Shown here piece after piece: positions 15,881 to 24,372 of a DNA stretch of 39,499 nt. Each line of letters starts with the position of its first letter. Within the stretch, counting starts at the first letter, position 1. Both the position numbers and the translations under genes were made by a program. The notes under the pieces were generated by a model that was not told the origin of the DNA, did no database searches, and was given only the letters and a program-made list of their open reading frames with translations. Source of the DNA: an uncultured Fidelibacterota bacterium (GTDB taxonomy: Bacteria > Fidelibacterota > Marinisomatia > Marinisomatales > TCS55); the NCBI GenBank assembly GCA_902615915.1, contig CACMQQ010000012.1, positions 1 to 39,499 of the forward strand, read 5' to 3'.

Positions 15881-16255
15881 ATGTCTTTTGAGAATGAAAT
15901 AAACACCCTTTTTCAGGCAGGATTAAAGTTCTTCAATGATAAAAATTTTTACGATGCGCATGAAAAATGGGAAGATCTTTGGTCAGATTATTATTTAAAA
16001 GATAGACTTTTCATTCAGGGCCTGATTCAATTGTCTGTAAGTTTTGTACATCTTAAAAATAATAATATGAATGGCGCTAAAAGTTTGCTTAACAAATGTA
16101 AACAAAAATTTAAGGGGTTTGATATTCAAAGAGGAATTGATGTAAAAAAACTATTAATTTCTATAGAAAAAGTCCAAGATAACTATGATCATATCAATTC
16201 TTCAGAAGATTTTAATTGGAGCTTAGTGCCAAGGCTGGGGCAAAATTTTGAATAA
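15881..16255 (+). CDS. DUF309-like protein
   Basis: A 124-residue helical protein with the DUF309 pattern FYDAHEKWEDLWSDY (the paired H-E-x-W-E) followed by RLFIQGLIQLSVSFVHLKNNN and a second helical hairpin. The family's function is not established. The conserved His/Glu/Trp helices suggest a small binding pocket. It shares an apparent transcript with the unknown gene upstream, and the next gene begins eight bases before this stop. Confidence 0.8.
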   Translation: MSFENEINTLFQAGLKFFNDKNFYDAHEKWEDLWSDYYLKDRLFIQGLIQLSVSFVHLKNNNMNGAKSLLNKCKQKFKGFDIQRGIDVKKLLISIEKVQDNYDHINSSEDFNWSLVPRLGQNFE

Positions 16256-16583
16256 GATAGGAATTTTTACTAAAGATATTAAACTTGGTACAAGTCTTTC
16301 TGAGCGCCTGCTAAACTATAACAGGAAATTTTTCTTATTAGATAAATTAGAAGAATTGGACGATTCTTTCAGGGTTGCAATTATTGATTTGAATGAAAAA
16401 GATTTTAGAGATGAATCATTTATAAAGGGTGTCTCAACAAATCAAAATATATATGTTATCGGTATAGCTAAAAAAGTTGTAAAAAATGAAAATGATCATT
16501 TTAAGAATTTAGGTTGCAATATGATGATTTCGTCTGTTGGTATAATTAGAAACATTTCATCAATCTTGAATGAAATTTTATAA
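16248..16583 (+). CDS. Degenerate receiver-like small protein, TTG start
   Basis: A 111-residue protein whose only plausible start is the TTG at 16248, eight bases inside the DUF309 gene, with GGGG at 16237-16240 as a possible ribosome site. The pattern resembles a response-regulator receiver fold: KIGIFTKDIKLGTSLSERL, then FRVAIIDLNEKDF where the phosphoacceptor Asp would lie (D in IIDLN), then NIYVIGIAKKV and KNLGCNMMISSVGII. The acidic pair expected near the N-terminus is missing, and no output domain follows. It may be a pseudo-receiver or simply a Rossmann-like fold. Translation coupling and an uninterrupted frame support it as a real gene. Confidence 0.6.
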   Translation: MNKIGIFTKDIKLGTSLSERLLNYNRKFFLLDKLEELDDSFRVAIIDLNEKDFRDESFIKGVSTNQNIYVIGIAKKVVKNENDHFKNLGCNMMISSVGIIRNISSILNEIL

Positions 16584-16658
16584 TTATTTTTCAATCAACT
16601 TATTAAAGTGATACATTCAGTTTAATCAAAAATATTTCAAAATTAAAAAGGATAATCA

Positions 16659-17063
16659 ATGTCAAACCCATACCTAACAAAAGTATTTCATTTCAACGCT
16701 GCACATCAATATGGACACTCGGATTGGACCGATGAAAAGAATTGGGAAGTTTTTGGACCTGATTCAAAAATACATGGTCACAATTATAAGCTTGAAGTAA
16801 TGGTCACTGGAGATATTGTAGAAGATACAGGTTTCCTTGTCGATCTTGGACACTTAAAAAAAATAGTTAAAAAAAATGTAATTGATATCTTAGATCACAG
16901 TCTTTTTGATGTTGAAGTTGAATGGTTTAAGGATAGGCAGCCCAGTTCAGAAAACCTTGTTATTTTCATTTGGAATCAGATACAATCAGAATTAAAAGGC
17001 GCAAAACTTCATCGGATAAGACTACACGAAACACCTACAATTTTTACAGATTATTATGGATAA
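16659..17063 (+). CDS. 6-pyruvoyl-tetrahydropterin synthase / QueD-like protein without the catalytic Cys
   Basis: A 134-residue T-fold protein. Zinc ligands H16 (FNAAH), H39 and H41 (HGHNY) are present, as are TGFLVDLGHLK, ILDHSLF and the C-terminal RIRLHET that binds the pterin. At the position of the catalytic Cys (four residues before HGH in QueD) there is D35, and the protein has no cysteine at all. This leaves the 6-carboxytetrahydropterin (queuosine) reaction uncertain. PTPS variants with other residues at this position are known to do different chemistry, for example PTPS-III in folate synthesis. AAAGGAT precedes the ATG. The queuosine-precursor-type transporter begins eight bases before its stop and folE follows, so a pterin/deazapurine role is firm though the exact reaction is not. 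Confidence 0.85.
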   Translation: MSNPYLTKVFHFNAAHQYGHSDWTDEKNWEVFGPDSKIHGHNYKLEVMVTGDIVEDTGFLVDLGHLKKIVKKNVIDILDHSLFDVEVEWFKDRQPSSENLVIFIWNQIQSELKGAKLHRIRLHETPTIFTDYYG

Positions 17064-17712
17064 TAGTTTTAAAGAAAATTTTTTCAATATTCTCTTTAGT
17101 ATCTTTATTGCATCCTTAATAACATGCAACTTGATCGCAAATAAGTTTGTTACAGTAGATCTAGGTTTTAAAACATTTGTAGTATCAGCAGGAATACTAG
17201 CCTATCCTATCACTTTCATTGTTACAGATTTGATCTCAGAGCTATATGGACAAAAAAATGCAAACAAGGTAGTATTTTCAGGATTCATTGCATCTATTTT
17301 TGTTTTAATATTTTTGTGGCTAGGTGGTCAATTCAATGCAATTTCAGATTCTATTGTTGATAATGAAACTTATGATGTGGTTTTTCGAAATGCTTGGAGA
17401 ATAATTGCAGCGTCAATGATCGCTTATTTATTTGCACAATCAATAGATGTTAGGTTGTTTCATTTTTGGAAAAAATTGACCAATGGTAAACATCTATGGT
17501 TAAGGAATAATGCTTCAACAATATTTTCACAATTGATAGATACGACACTGGTAATCTTCATTTTATTTGTAGGTGTTTGGAGCTCTAATCAAATTTTTTC
17601 TGGAATAATAGATGGCTGGATTTTTAAGATGATGATTGCTTTAATAGATACTCCAATTATTTATGGAATAATCTATTTATTAAAAGGTAAAATAGAACCA
17701 CATTCAACATGA
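17056..17712 (+). CDS. yhhQ: YhhQ/VUT-family queuosine-precursor transporter
   Basis: A 218-residue integral membrane protein with about six helices and the family hallmarks: ITCNLIANKFV, GILAYPITFIVTDLISELYGQKNANKVV, a central RIIAASMIAYLFAQSIDVRLFHFWKK, and the ASTIFSQLIDTTLVIFILF helix. Family members import the deazapurines preQ0/preQ1 for queuosine modification of tRNA. The gene overlaps the PTPS-like gene by eight bases and is followed by folE, so precursor synthesis and uptake are encoded together. Confidence 0.9.
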   Translation: MDNSFKENFFNILFSIFIASLITCNLIANKFVTVDLGFKTFVVSAGILAYPITFIVTDLISELYGQKNANKVVFSGFIASIFVLIFLWLGGQFNAISDSIVDNETYDVVFRNAWRIIAASMIAYLFAQSIDVRLFHFWKKLTNGKHLWLRNNASTIFSQLIDTTLVIFILFVGVWSSNQIFSGIIDGWIFKMMIALIDTPIIYGIIYLLKGKIEPHST

Positions 17713-17780
17713 AGACTTTACTTTTTCTTGTAGGAACATGGTTTTACAGAAAATTTTTTTCTAAAAAAAAGGAAGATTGA
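17709..17780 (+). CDS. Possible 23-residue peptide between yhhQ and folE
   Basis: An ATG overlapping the yhhQ stop as ATGA opens a 23-codon frame, [20 protein letters not shown] plus three residues. It is hydrophobic then basic, like a small membrane peptide. It ends before the folE ATG, and the folE Shine-Dalgarno lies inside it. It may only serve to carry ribosomes across the gap, or may not be a gene. Confidence 0.3.
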   Translation: MKTLLFLVGTWFYRKFFSKKKED

Positions 17781-17785
17781 TTTTT

Positions 17786-18349
17786 ATGGATGATAAAACA
17801 AAAAAAATAGCTGATTTAACAAGAAGTCTTTTAGTAGAGATCGGCGAAGATCCAAATCGTGAAGGTTTATTGAAGACTCCTTTGAGATCATCTAAAGCTT
17901 GGCAGTTTTTTTCTGAAGGCTATAGATTAGATATCAATAAGGTCATAAATAATGCAATTTTCAATGAAGATTGCAAAGACATGGTTGTGGTTAGAGATAT
18001 TGAATTTTTTTCTATGTGCGAGCATCATATGATACCTTTTTTTGGAAGAGCGCATGTAGGTTATTTACCTAAAGGAAAAGTCATTGGTCTATCTAAAATA
18101 CCACGAATAATAGATATGTTTTCTAGAAGGTTGCAGGTTCAGGAAAGATTGACCAAGCAAGTTGCAAATGCATTAAAGAAAGCATTGAATCCTACTGGAG
18201 TCGCAGTCGTTATGGAAGGTCAACATATGTGTATGCAAATGAGGGGAGTAGCAAAACAAAATAGCTTTGCTTCAACTTCTTCAATGTTGGGTCAATTTAG
18301 AAAATCATCAGAAACAAGATCAGAATTTTTAAGTATTATTGGTAAGTGA
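17786..18349 (+). CDS. folE: GTP cyclohydrolase I
   Basis: A 187-residue enzyme that makes 7,8-dihydroneopterin triphosphate from GTP, the precursor of folate and of queuosine. Zinc ligands are C78 and H81 in [11 protein letters not shown] and C149 in [11 protein letters not shown]. The [19 protein letters not shown] and RLQVQERLT segments are typical. The start is ATG 17786 with AAGGAAG ten bases upstream; a preceding non-ATG codon in frame is not needed. The lipB start overlaps its stop (GTGA), tying this gene to the lipoate operon. Confidence 0.95.
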   Translation: MDDKTKKIADLTRSLLVEIGEDPNREGLLKTPLRSSKAWQFFSEGYRLDINKVINNAIFNEDCKDMVVVRDIEFFSMCEHHMIPFFGRAHVGYLPKGKVIGLSKIPRIIDMFSRRLQVQERLTKQVANALKKALNPTGVAVVMEGQHMCMQMRGVAKQNSFASTSSMLGQFRKSSETRSEFLSIIGK

Positions 18350-18981
18350 ATCGAATAAAAATTATCGATCTAGGATTTTTGGATTATAAAAATTCTTGGA
18401 ATTATCAAAAAGAATTACAAAAAAAAGTATTGATTGGGGATTGTTCAGATTCAATAATCTTTGTTGAACATGATTCTGTTTATACATTTGGAAAAAATTC
18501 AGACAAATCAAATTTAATGATATCGAAAGATAGTAAAATAAAAATATATGAAACTGAGAGAGGCGGTGAGATTACTTATCATGGTCCAGGGCAAATAGTT
18601 TGCTATCCAATATTGAATTTAAAAAATTTCAAGCAAAGTGTAACATGGTACATGAGGGCTCTTGAGGAGGTAATAATCGAGACGCTTAAATTACTTAATA
18701 TTAAAGCTACAAGAAAAGATGGCTTAACTGGAGTTTGGGTCAAAGATGAGAAGATTGGCGCCCAAGGAGTGAGAATGACAAAATGGGTAACAATGCACGG
18801 TTTTGCATTGAATGTAAACACTGATTTAAGGTTCTTCAATGATATTATTCCATGCGGTATTAAAGATTTCGGCGTAACGTCTATTGAAAAAATTATTGGT
18901 AAAGAACAGGATTTGTCTTTAGTCAAAGAACATATCTTAATCTCCTTTGCTAAAGTCTTTAACATAAAAGGATATATTTAA
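18346..18981 (+). CDS. lipB: Octanoyl-[acyl carrier protein] transferase
   Basis: A 211-residue enzyme that moves octanoyl from acyl carrier protein to the lipoyl domain of E2, the first step of lipoate assembly. [19 protein letters not shown] (72-90), K136 in EKIGAQGVR, the HGFALNV motif and C170 in [13 protein letters not shown] complete the active site. The GTG start overlaps the folE stop by four bases, and there is no alternative ATG near the N-terminus. E1 follows after five bases. LipA lies four genes downstream in the same run, so both lipoylation enzymes flank their E2 substrate. Confidence 0.95.
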   Translation: MNRIKIIDLGFLDYKNSWNYQKELQKKVLIGDCSDSIIFVEHDSVYTFGKNSDKSNLMISKDSKIKIYETERGGEITYHGPGQIVCYPILNLKNFKQSVTWYMRALEEVIIETLKLLNIKATRKDGLTGVWVKDEKIGAQGVRMTKWVTMHGFALNVNTDLRFFNDIIPCGIKDFGVTSIEKIIGKEQDLSLVKEHILISFAKVFNIKGYI

Positions 18982-18986
18982 TATCA

Positions 18987-20993
18987 ATGCCAAAATTGAA
19001 CGGTTACTCTAAAAAAGATCTATTAGATATATATAAGAAAATGGCTCTTGCCAGAAGGCTAGATGAAAAGCAGTTAATTATGTTAAAACAAGGAAAAGCG
19101 TTTTTCCACATAGGATGTTCTGGACATGAGGCGTCTCAAATGGCCGCTGCACAAAATATGATACCCGGCAAGGATTGGTCATATCCATATTATAGGGATG
19201 CAGCACTATGCTTGGGTCTCGGCATGACATCCAAAGAACAATTATTATCTTTTTTAGCAAAAGCTGACGACCCTAATTCTGGTGGTAGGCAAATGCCTCA
19301 ACATTACGGGCATAAAGATTTGAGAATTGTTAGCCAGTCAAGTCCGACCGGCACTCAGTTTCTTCAGGCAGTTGGTTGTGCAATGTCCAGAAAGTGGGAA
19401 AATGATCATGAAATTGTTTATGTATCATCTGGAGAAGGCAGTACGAGCGAAGGAGAGTTCCATGAAGCATTGAATTGGGCAAGCAGGGAAAAATTGCCAA
19501 TTATTTTTCACATTCAAGACAATGAGTATGCCATAAGTGTCCATGTATCTGAGCAAACTTCAGGTTCTTCTGTGTTTTCTATGGTAAACGGTTATGATAA
19601 TTTGTCTAGGTATGAAGTTGATGGTACTAACTTCTTTGAAACTGATCTAGCGTTTAGAGAAGCTATTGAACGGGCAAGGCAAGGAAAAGGACCATCTGTC
19701 ATTGTCTCTAACGTTGTCAGATTATTATCTCATTCATCCTCAGATGATCAAAAAAAATATCGGAAAAAAGAAGATTTAGATAAAGACAAAAATAGAGACC
19801 CTCTTTTAGTATTTGAAAAAAATTGTATAAAAAATAAAATACTTAAAGAAGGTGATTTCGAAAAATTAAGAAATGAAATAATTCAAATTGTTGATCAAGA
19901 TGCTGAGTGGGCTGATAAGCAAAATCACCCTGACCCAAATTCTGCAACAAATCATATTTATTCAAACGAGCCTAATTTAAATGAGACTCCTTCAAATTAT
20001 AAAAATGAAAAGATAGTTCTTGTAGATGCTATAAATCATGCGATGCATGAAGAAATGAAGCTAAACGATAAATTGATAATTTATGGTGAAGATATTGCTG
20101 ATCCAAAAGGAGGCGTATTTACAGCCACAAGAGGATTATCCGATTCATTTGGGGATAAAAGAGTATTTAATTCACCGCTAGCAGAGGCATCTATAGTTGG
20201 TACAGCGGTTGGGCTTGCTACCACAGGTTGGAAACCTTGCGTTGAGATACAATTTGGTGATTACATATGGCCAGCTATGATGCAAATTAGGAACGAAGTA
20301 GCATCAATGAGATATAGATCAAATGGTTCATGGAAATGTCCCATGGTCATTAGAGTTCCGGTGGGTGGTTACATTCATGGTGCAATATGTCATAGTCAGT
20401 CCATTGATGGATATTTTATGCATATGCCTGGTATACGCATTGCATACCCATCAAACGCCGAAGATGCAAAAGGGTTATTAAAAGCTGCCCTCAGGATGGA
20501 TGATCCTGTTCTTTTTCTTGAGCATAAAGGGCTTTACAGACAGGGCTTTGCAGCCTCCAAAGAACCTGATGAAAACTACGTTCTGCCTTTCGGTGTTGGA
20601 AAGAAAATTATGGAAGGCGACATTGTAACAGTCATTTCGTGGGGTGCTATGGTACAAAAATCTATCGAAGCTATAAGCATGCTCAAAATAGATAATGGTA
20701 TAATTGATTTGATTGACTTAAGAACATTGAACCCGCTAGACTACGAAATGATTGGCGAATCAGTAAAAAAAACTGGAAAGATTCTGATCGTGCATGAAGA
20801 CAATAAAATGAATGGTCCTGGAGCTGAAATATCAGCGCATATTGCAGAAAATTATTTTGATGATCTTGATGCTCCTATCATGAGAGTTGCATCATCCGAT
20901 TCGCATATACCCTATAATTGGCACCTTGAAGAGAAAATTCTTGTACAAACTGAAGATATTCAAAAAGCCTTAAAAGAATTGTTGGAGTATTAA
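18987..20993 (+). CDS. Fused 2-oxo acid dehydrogenase E1 (alpha-beta), branched-chain/acetoin type
   Basis: A 668-residue thiamine-diphosphate enzyme joining E1 alpha (about 1-330) and E1 beta (about 343-668), which are separate genes in many bacteria. In the alpha part the TPP/Mg2+ motif reads GEGSTSEGE...QDNEYAIS, and SHSSSDDQKKYR is the loop regulated by phosphorylation in mitochondrial homologues. In the beta part IYGEDIADPKGGVF, NSPLAEASIVG, EIQFGDYIWPA and the C-terminal VHEDNKMNGPGAEI are typical. It decarboxylates a 2-oxo acid and acylates the lipoyl group of E2. Branched-chain 2-oxo acids are most likely by similarity, pyruvate possible. The stop shares one base with the E2 start. 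No E3 gene is nearby. Confidence 0.9.
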   Translation: MPKLNGYSKKDLLDIYKKMALARRLDEKQLIMLKQGKAFFHIGCSGHEASQMAAAQNMIPGKDWSYPYYRDAALCLGLGMTSKEQLLSFLAKADDPNSGGRQMPQHYGHKDLRIVSQSSPTGTQFLQAVGCAMSRKWENDHEIVYVSSGEGSTSEGEFHEALNWASREKLPIIFHIQDNEYAISVHVSEQTSGSSVFSMVNGYDNLSRYEVDGTNFFETDLAFREAIERARQGKGPSVIVSNVVRLLSHSSSDDQKKYRKKEDLDKDKNRDPLLVFEKNCIKNKILKEGDFEKLRNEIIQIVDQDAEWADKQNHPDPNSATNHIYSNEPNLNETPSNYKNEKIVLVDAINHAMHEEMKLNDKLIIYGEDIADPKGGVFTATRGLSDSFGDKRVFNSPLAEASIVGTAVGLATTGWKPCVEIQFGDYIWPAMMQIRNEVASMRYRSNGSWKCPMVIRVPVGGYIHGAICHSQSIDGYFMHMPGIRIAYPSNAEDAKGLLKAALRMDDPVLFLEHKGLYRQGFAASKEPDENYVLPFGVGKKIMEGDIVTVISWGAMVQKSIEAISMLKIDNGIIDLIDLRTLNPLDYEMIGESVKKTGKILIVHEDNKMNGPGAEISAHIAENYFDDLDAPIMRVASSDSHIPYNWHLEEKILVQTEDIQKALKELLEY

Positions 20994-22267
20994 TGATTAT
21001 AGACATTGTTATGCCAAAAATGGGGGAATCAATTACAGAAGGTACAATTCTAGAGTGGAAAAAAGAAATCGGTGAATTTGTAGAAATGGATGAGATTCTT
21101 CTTGAGATTGGAACTGATAAAGTAGATTCAGAAATACCTAGTCCTGCTGCAGGAAAAATAATAGAAATAATTGGCAAACCAAATGATGTATTTGATGTGG
21201 GGGCAGTTATCGCACGCGTTGAGTCAGTTTCAGATCAGCCAAAATCATCAGATAAAACACAAGAACAAGAAAAAATAATTTTAGATCAAATCAAAGAAAC
21301 TCCCTCAAAAAATGAAGAAACAATAGAGATCTCTAAACTTAACTCAAACAAAGATGAAAACAATTTTTTTACCCCTGCAGTAAATAAGATTATTAAAAAA
21401 AATAATTTAACTAAAGATGACCTATTATCAATTGTTGGAACTGGAAAAAATAATCGAATAACAAAAATTGATGTTTTGAAGTTTGTTAAATTAAAGAAAA
21501 ATGACCTGGCAACAACCGTAAACAAAAAGTTATCAGAGCCTACCCTTGAAGTTGGTTCAAAAGAATCTCTTCTAAATGAAATGGATCATGTAAGGAAAAA
21601 AATTGCAATTCATATGAGAAATAGTCTTGATACATCTGCGCATGTATATGTTTCAACAGAAATTGACATGTCAAGGATTGTTGAATATGTTTCCGAAAAA
21701 GAGAATGACTTTAAAGCTCAAGAAGGATTTAATCTAACCTTTACTCCTTTTATTTTTCAAGGTGCAGTTAAAAGTTTGTCATCATTTCCAATTATGAATT
21801 CCTCTATTGATAAAGATAATGTTATCACGCATAAAAACGTTAATATAGGTATGGCTGTAGCTACAGATAATGGCTTAATGGTTCCAGTTTTACGCAATTG
21901 TGAGGAGCTCAATTTTTTAGGATTATGTAGAAAAGTTAATTCAATAGCAAAAAATACACGAGATAAAAAATTGAAACCAGATGATTTGCAGGGGTCTACT
22001 TTTTCAATATCTAATTTCGGTGTTTTTAATGTTACAATGGGTACTCCTATTATTAATCAACCAAACGTAGGTATATTTGGAATTGGAGCAATAAAGAAAA
22101 GAGCTGTTGTAATAGAAACTAATGACGGTGATACAATCGGTATAAAAAGTATTATGGTTACAACTTTGGGTTTTGATCATCGTTTAATTGACGGGTCTGA
22201 AGGAAGTATGTTCATTGAAGACTTTCGTAAAAATATGGAAAATTTTCAACTTGAAAATTTATTCTGA
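20993..22267 (+). CDS. Dihydrolipoamide acyltransferase (E2)
   Basis: A 424-residue E2. The single lipoyl domain occupies residues 1-76, with K43 in EIGTDKVDSEIPSPAAG as the lipoylation site, followed by a charged flexible linker rich in Lys/Glu/Ser. A peripheral-subunit-binding domain (about 122-163; FFTPAVNKIIKKNNL) and the catalytic domain (about 190-424) ending in FDHRLIDGSEG (catalytic H396) complete it. It forms the core of the multienzyme complex with the E1 encoded upstream and is the substrate of LipB and LipA. The start and stop each overlap their neighbours by one base, indicating tight coupling. Confidence 0.93.
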   Translation: MIIDIVMPKMGESITEGTILEWKKEIGEFVEMDEILLEIGTDKVDSEIPSPAAGKIIEIIGKPNDVFDVGAVIARVESVSDQPKSSDKTQEQEKIILDQIKETPSKNEETIEISKLNSNKDENNFFTPAVNKIIKKNNLTKDDLLSIVGTGKNNRITKIDVLKFVKLKKNDLATTVNKKLSEPTLEVGSKESLLNEMDHVRKKIAIHMRNSLDTSAHVYVSTEIDMSRIVEYVSEKENDFKAQEGFNLTFTPFIFQGAVKSLSSFPIMNSSIDKDNVITHKNVNIGMAVATDNGLMVPVLRNCEELNFLGLCRKVNSIAKNTRDKKLKPDDLQGSTFSISNFGVFNVTMGTPIINQPNVGIFGIGAIKKRAVVIETNDGDTIGIKSIMVTTLGFDHRLIDGSEGSMFIEDFRKNMENFQLENLF

Positions 22268-23091
22268 TGTCAATAGATCATGTATTAAAATTATATTCTG
22301 AGGCTATCAGATCTCCATATCTTCACTATGGTTTTTGGGACGACCCATCAAAGATTCATACTGACGACATTTCATTAAATGATGTAATAGAAGCACAAGA
22401 AAGATACATTGAGCATTTATCTTCATTTATACCAAAAGGCATATCAAATATCTTAGATGTAGGTGCTGGTATAGGAGGGAATTCTCAATTTTTAATAACT
22501 AGAGGATTTGATGTAGATGCATTGTCTCCTGATGAGTATCAAGAAAATTTCTTTAAAAAAAAATATAATGGAAAGGTAAAATTTTTTAAAACAAAGTTTG
22601 AAGATTTTGTTTCTGATAAAAAATATGATTTAATTCTTCAAAGCGAAAGTGTATGCTATATCAAAATAGATAAAGGATGGGAGGTCGCTAGCCAAACACT
22701 TCGAAATGGGGGATATTTGCTAGCATCAGATTATTTCCATTTTAAAAAGGATAGATTTAGTAAATGGCACACTCGTGCTTCCCACGATGAAAAAAAATAT
22801 CTTAAAAGTGCTTCAGATCATGGCTTCAAATTAATTAAAGAGTTTGATCAAACAGTTAACACTATGCCAACTTTAGATTTTGCTAAAGCTTTTTATGAAA
22901 GATTTATAGATACTACAATTGAATTCTCACTTAACTATTTAAGAACAAATCATTCGTGGTATTTTGAGTTTTTTAGAAAATTATTTGGCGCTAAAATCAA
23001 CACTAAGATGGAACAATTATCTTTATTGGACAGTAATGAATTCATTAAATATAAACGATATATGATTTATCTTTTTAAAAAAGAGAGCTAA
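22267..23091 (+). CDS. SAM-dependent methyltransferase inside the lipoate/E1-E2 operon
   Basis: A 274-residue class I methyltransferase. The SAM-binding motif is ILDVGAGIGGNSQFLITRG (about 62-80), with motif II at DLILQSESVCYI and post-motif GGYLLASDYF. The N-terminal LHYGFWDDP and the wide substrate region (about 160-274) resemble the sterol/sarcosine-type (Erg6-like) methyltransferases acting on small molecules or lipids. The substrate is unknown. It begins at the last base of the E2 stop and lipA follows immediately, so it is fixed in the operon. This hints at a role linked to lipoyl or fatty-acid metabolism, though gene order alone cannot show it. Confidence 0.82.
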   Translation: MSIDHVLKLYSEAIRSPYLHYGFWDDPSKIHTDDISLNDVIEAQERYIEHLSSFIPKGISNILDVGAGIGGNSQFLITRGFDVDALSPDEYQENFFKKKYNGKVKFFKTKFEDFVSDKKYDLILQSESVCYIKIDKGWEVASQTLRNGGYLLASDYFHFKKDRFSKWHTRASHDEKKYLKSASDHGFKLIKEFDQTVNTMPTLDFAKAFYERFIDTTIEFSLNYLRTNHSWYFEFFRKLFGAKINTKMEQLSLLDSNEFIKYKRYMIYLFKKES

Positions 23092-23970
23092 ATGGAATCC
23101 GTTCATTTTGACATAAGGTCAACTGCAAAACCCAAAATTAAAATTAACAAAGGCAATGGTTATAAAACCATGCAGGAAATTGTCTCTTCCAACAAGCTCC
23201 ACACTGTTTGTGAAGAGGCCAGATGCCCAAATATTTTTGAATGTTGGGAGCGCGGTACATCTACAATAATGATTCTCGGCGATATTTGCACTAGGGCTTG
23301 CGGTTTTTGTTCTGTCAATACTGGCAGACCAAACAAAATAGATCTTATGGAGCCCTACAGAACAGCTCAAGCTGTTAAGAAAATGAACCTAAGACATGTT
23401 GTTATTACTTCTGTTGACAGAGATGATATTAAAGATGATTATGGTTCAACAATCTGGGCTGAAACAATATCGCAAATTCATCACCACTCTCCTAATTGCA
23501 CTGTTGAGGTTCTAACTCCAGATTTTCAAGGTAACAAAAAAGCACTATTAAATGTCTTTAACGCAAAGCCAGAAATATTTTCACACAATATTGAATGTGT
23601 GGAGCGAATAAGTAAAAATGTTAGAAAGCAATCTGTTTGGTCCCGAAGTTTAGACGTTTTAAAATTTTCTGTAGATAATGGAATGCTCACAAAAACAGGA
23701 ATGATGGTTGGATTAGGTGAAAGAAAACATGAAGTTGTCGCCACAATGAAAGAAATTGTTGATTTGGGAGTTGAAATATTTACAATAGGTCAATATTTGC
23801 AACCTACAAAAAATCATTTGAAAGTTGATAGATATGTTGAAAATGAAGAGTTCTTGTATTATAAAGAAATTGGAATTGAGATTGGTTTTAAAGTTGTTGA
23901 GTCAGGTTCATTAGTCAGAAGCTCTTATCATGCTGATGAGCAGGCACGTTTAGCTTTTGTTTCAAACTAA
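23092..23970 (+). CDS. lipA: Lipoyl synthase
   Basis: A 292-residue radical SAM enzyme that inserts two sulfurs into the octanoyl group placed by LipB. The auxiliary cluster ligands are C40, C45 and C51 in CEEARCPNIFECW; the radical SAM cluster ligands are C66, C70 and C73 in CTRACGFC. The C-terminal RSS motif (R276-S278, RSSYHADE) is intact. MTKTGMMVGLGE and FTIGQYLQPTKNHL segments are standard. It starts right after the methyltransferase stop with GAGAG as a ribosome site. Confidence 0.97.
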   Translation: MESVHFDIRSTAKPKIKINKGNGYKTMQEIVSSNKLHTVCEEARCPNIFECWERGTSTIMILGDICTRACGFCSVNTGRPNKIDLMEPYRTAQAVKKMNLRHVVITSVDRDDIKDDYGSTIWAETISQIHHHSPNCTVEVLTPDFQGNKKALLNVFNAKPEIFSHNIECVERISKNVRKQSVWSRSLDVLKFSVDNGMLTKTGMMVGLGERKHEVVATMKEIVDLGVEIFTIGQYLQPTKNHLKVDRYVENEEFLYYKEIGIEIGFKVVESGSLVRSSYHADEQARLAFVSN

Positions 23971-23989
23971 TATTTTTAAATTTTTTATT

Positions 23990-24262
23990 ATGATTTCAGT
24001 TTTAGCTTTACTTTTTCTCGCTTATCATTCTTTTAAGTCACGCAATGAATCAGAAATAGAAAAACCTCTTATAATTGTAAATGGAATAATTGCCCCTAGT
24101 TTATCAAAAATCAATGGTCATATGACATATATAAATGAAAATAATTGTATGAATTGTCATATTTCTGCAGCCAGCTTTGATGAAATAAAGGAAATAGCTG
24201 CTCCTTTGATACCGCATATGTATCGCGAGAATTGCAATTCTTGCCATTTTATAAAAGAGTAG
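23990..24262 (+). CDS. Small membrane-anchored diheme cytochrome c, NapB-like
   Basis: A 90-residue protein from ATG 23990; an in-frame TTG at 23957 would overlap lipA and add an unlikely extension. An N-terminal helix (1-15) anchors or exports it. Two haem-attachment motifs, CMNCH (53-57) and CNSCH (82-86), each have an upstream His (H44 in GHMTY, H76 in IPHMY) that could serve as the second axial ligand. The spacing and the PLIPHMYRENCNSCH segment resemble NapB, the diheme electron-transfer subunit of periplasmic nitrate reductase, but it is shorter. No napA is visible in the window. It follows lipA by 19 bases. Confidence 0.82.
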   Translation: MISVLALLFLAYHSFKSRNESEIEKPLIIVNGIIAPSLSKINGHMTYINENNCMNCHISAASFDEIKEIAAPLIPHMYRENCNSCHFIKE

Positions 24263-24372
24263 TACAATTTGTCATATAATTATTTATATTAAGTAAAAGC
24301 ATGACATATTTACAGGCAGTTTAATTTGGCATACATTTTGAATTAAATTAACATAAAAAGGTTAAAAAAAAA

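Noticed and set aside
24275-24280. Perfect TATAAT before lon as a sigma-70 -10 element
   Set aside because: No -35-like hexamer at 15-19 bases upstream; such hexamers are frequent in this AT-rich DNA.
24326-24342. Sigma-54-like promoter before lon (TTGGC...TTGAA)
   Set aside because: The -24 half fits, but the invariant GC of the -12 element reads GA and most flanking positions do not match.
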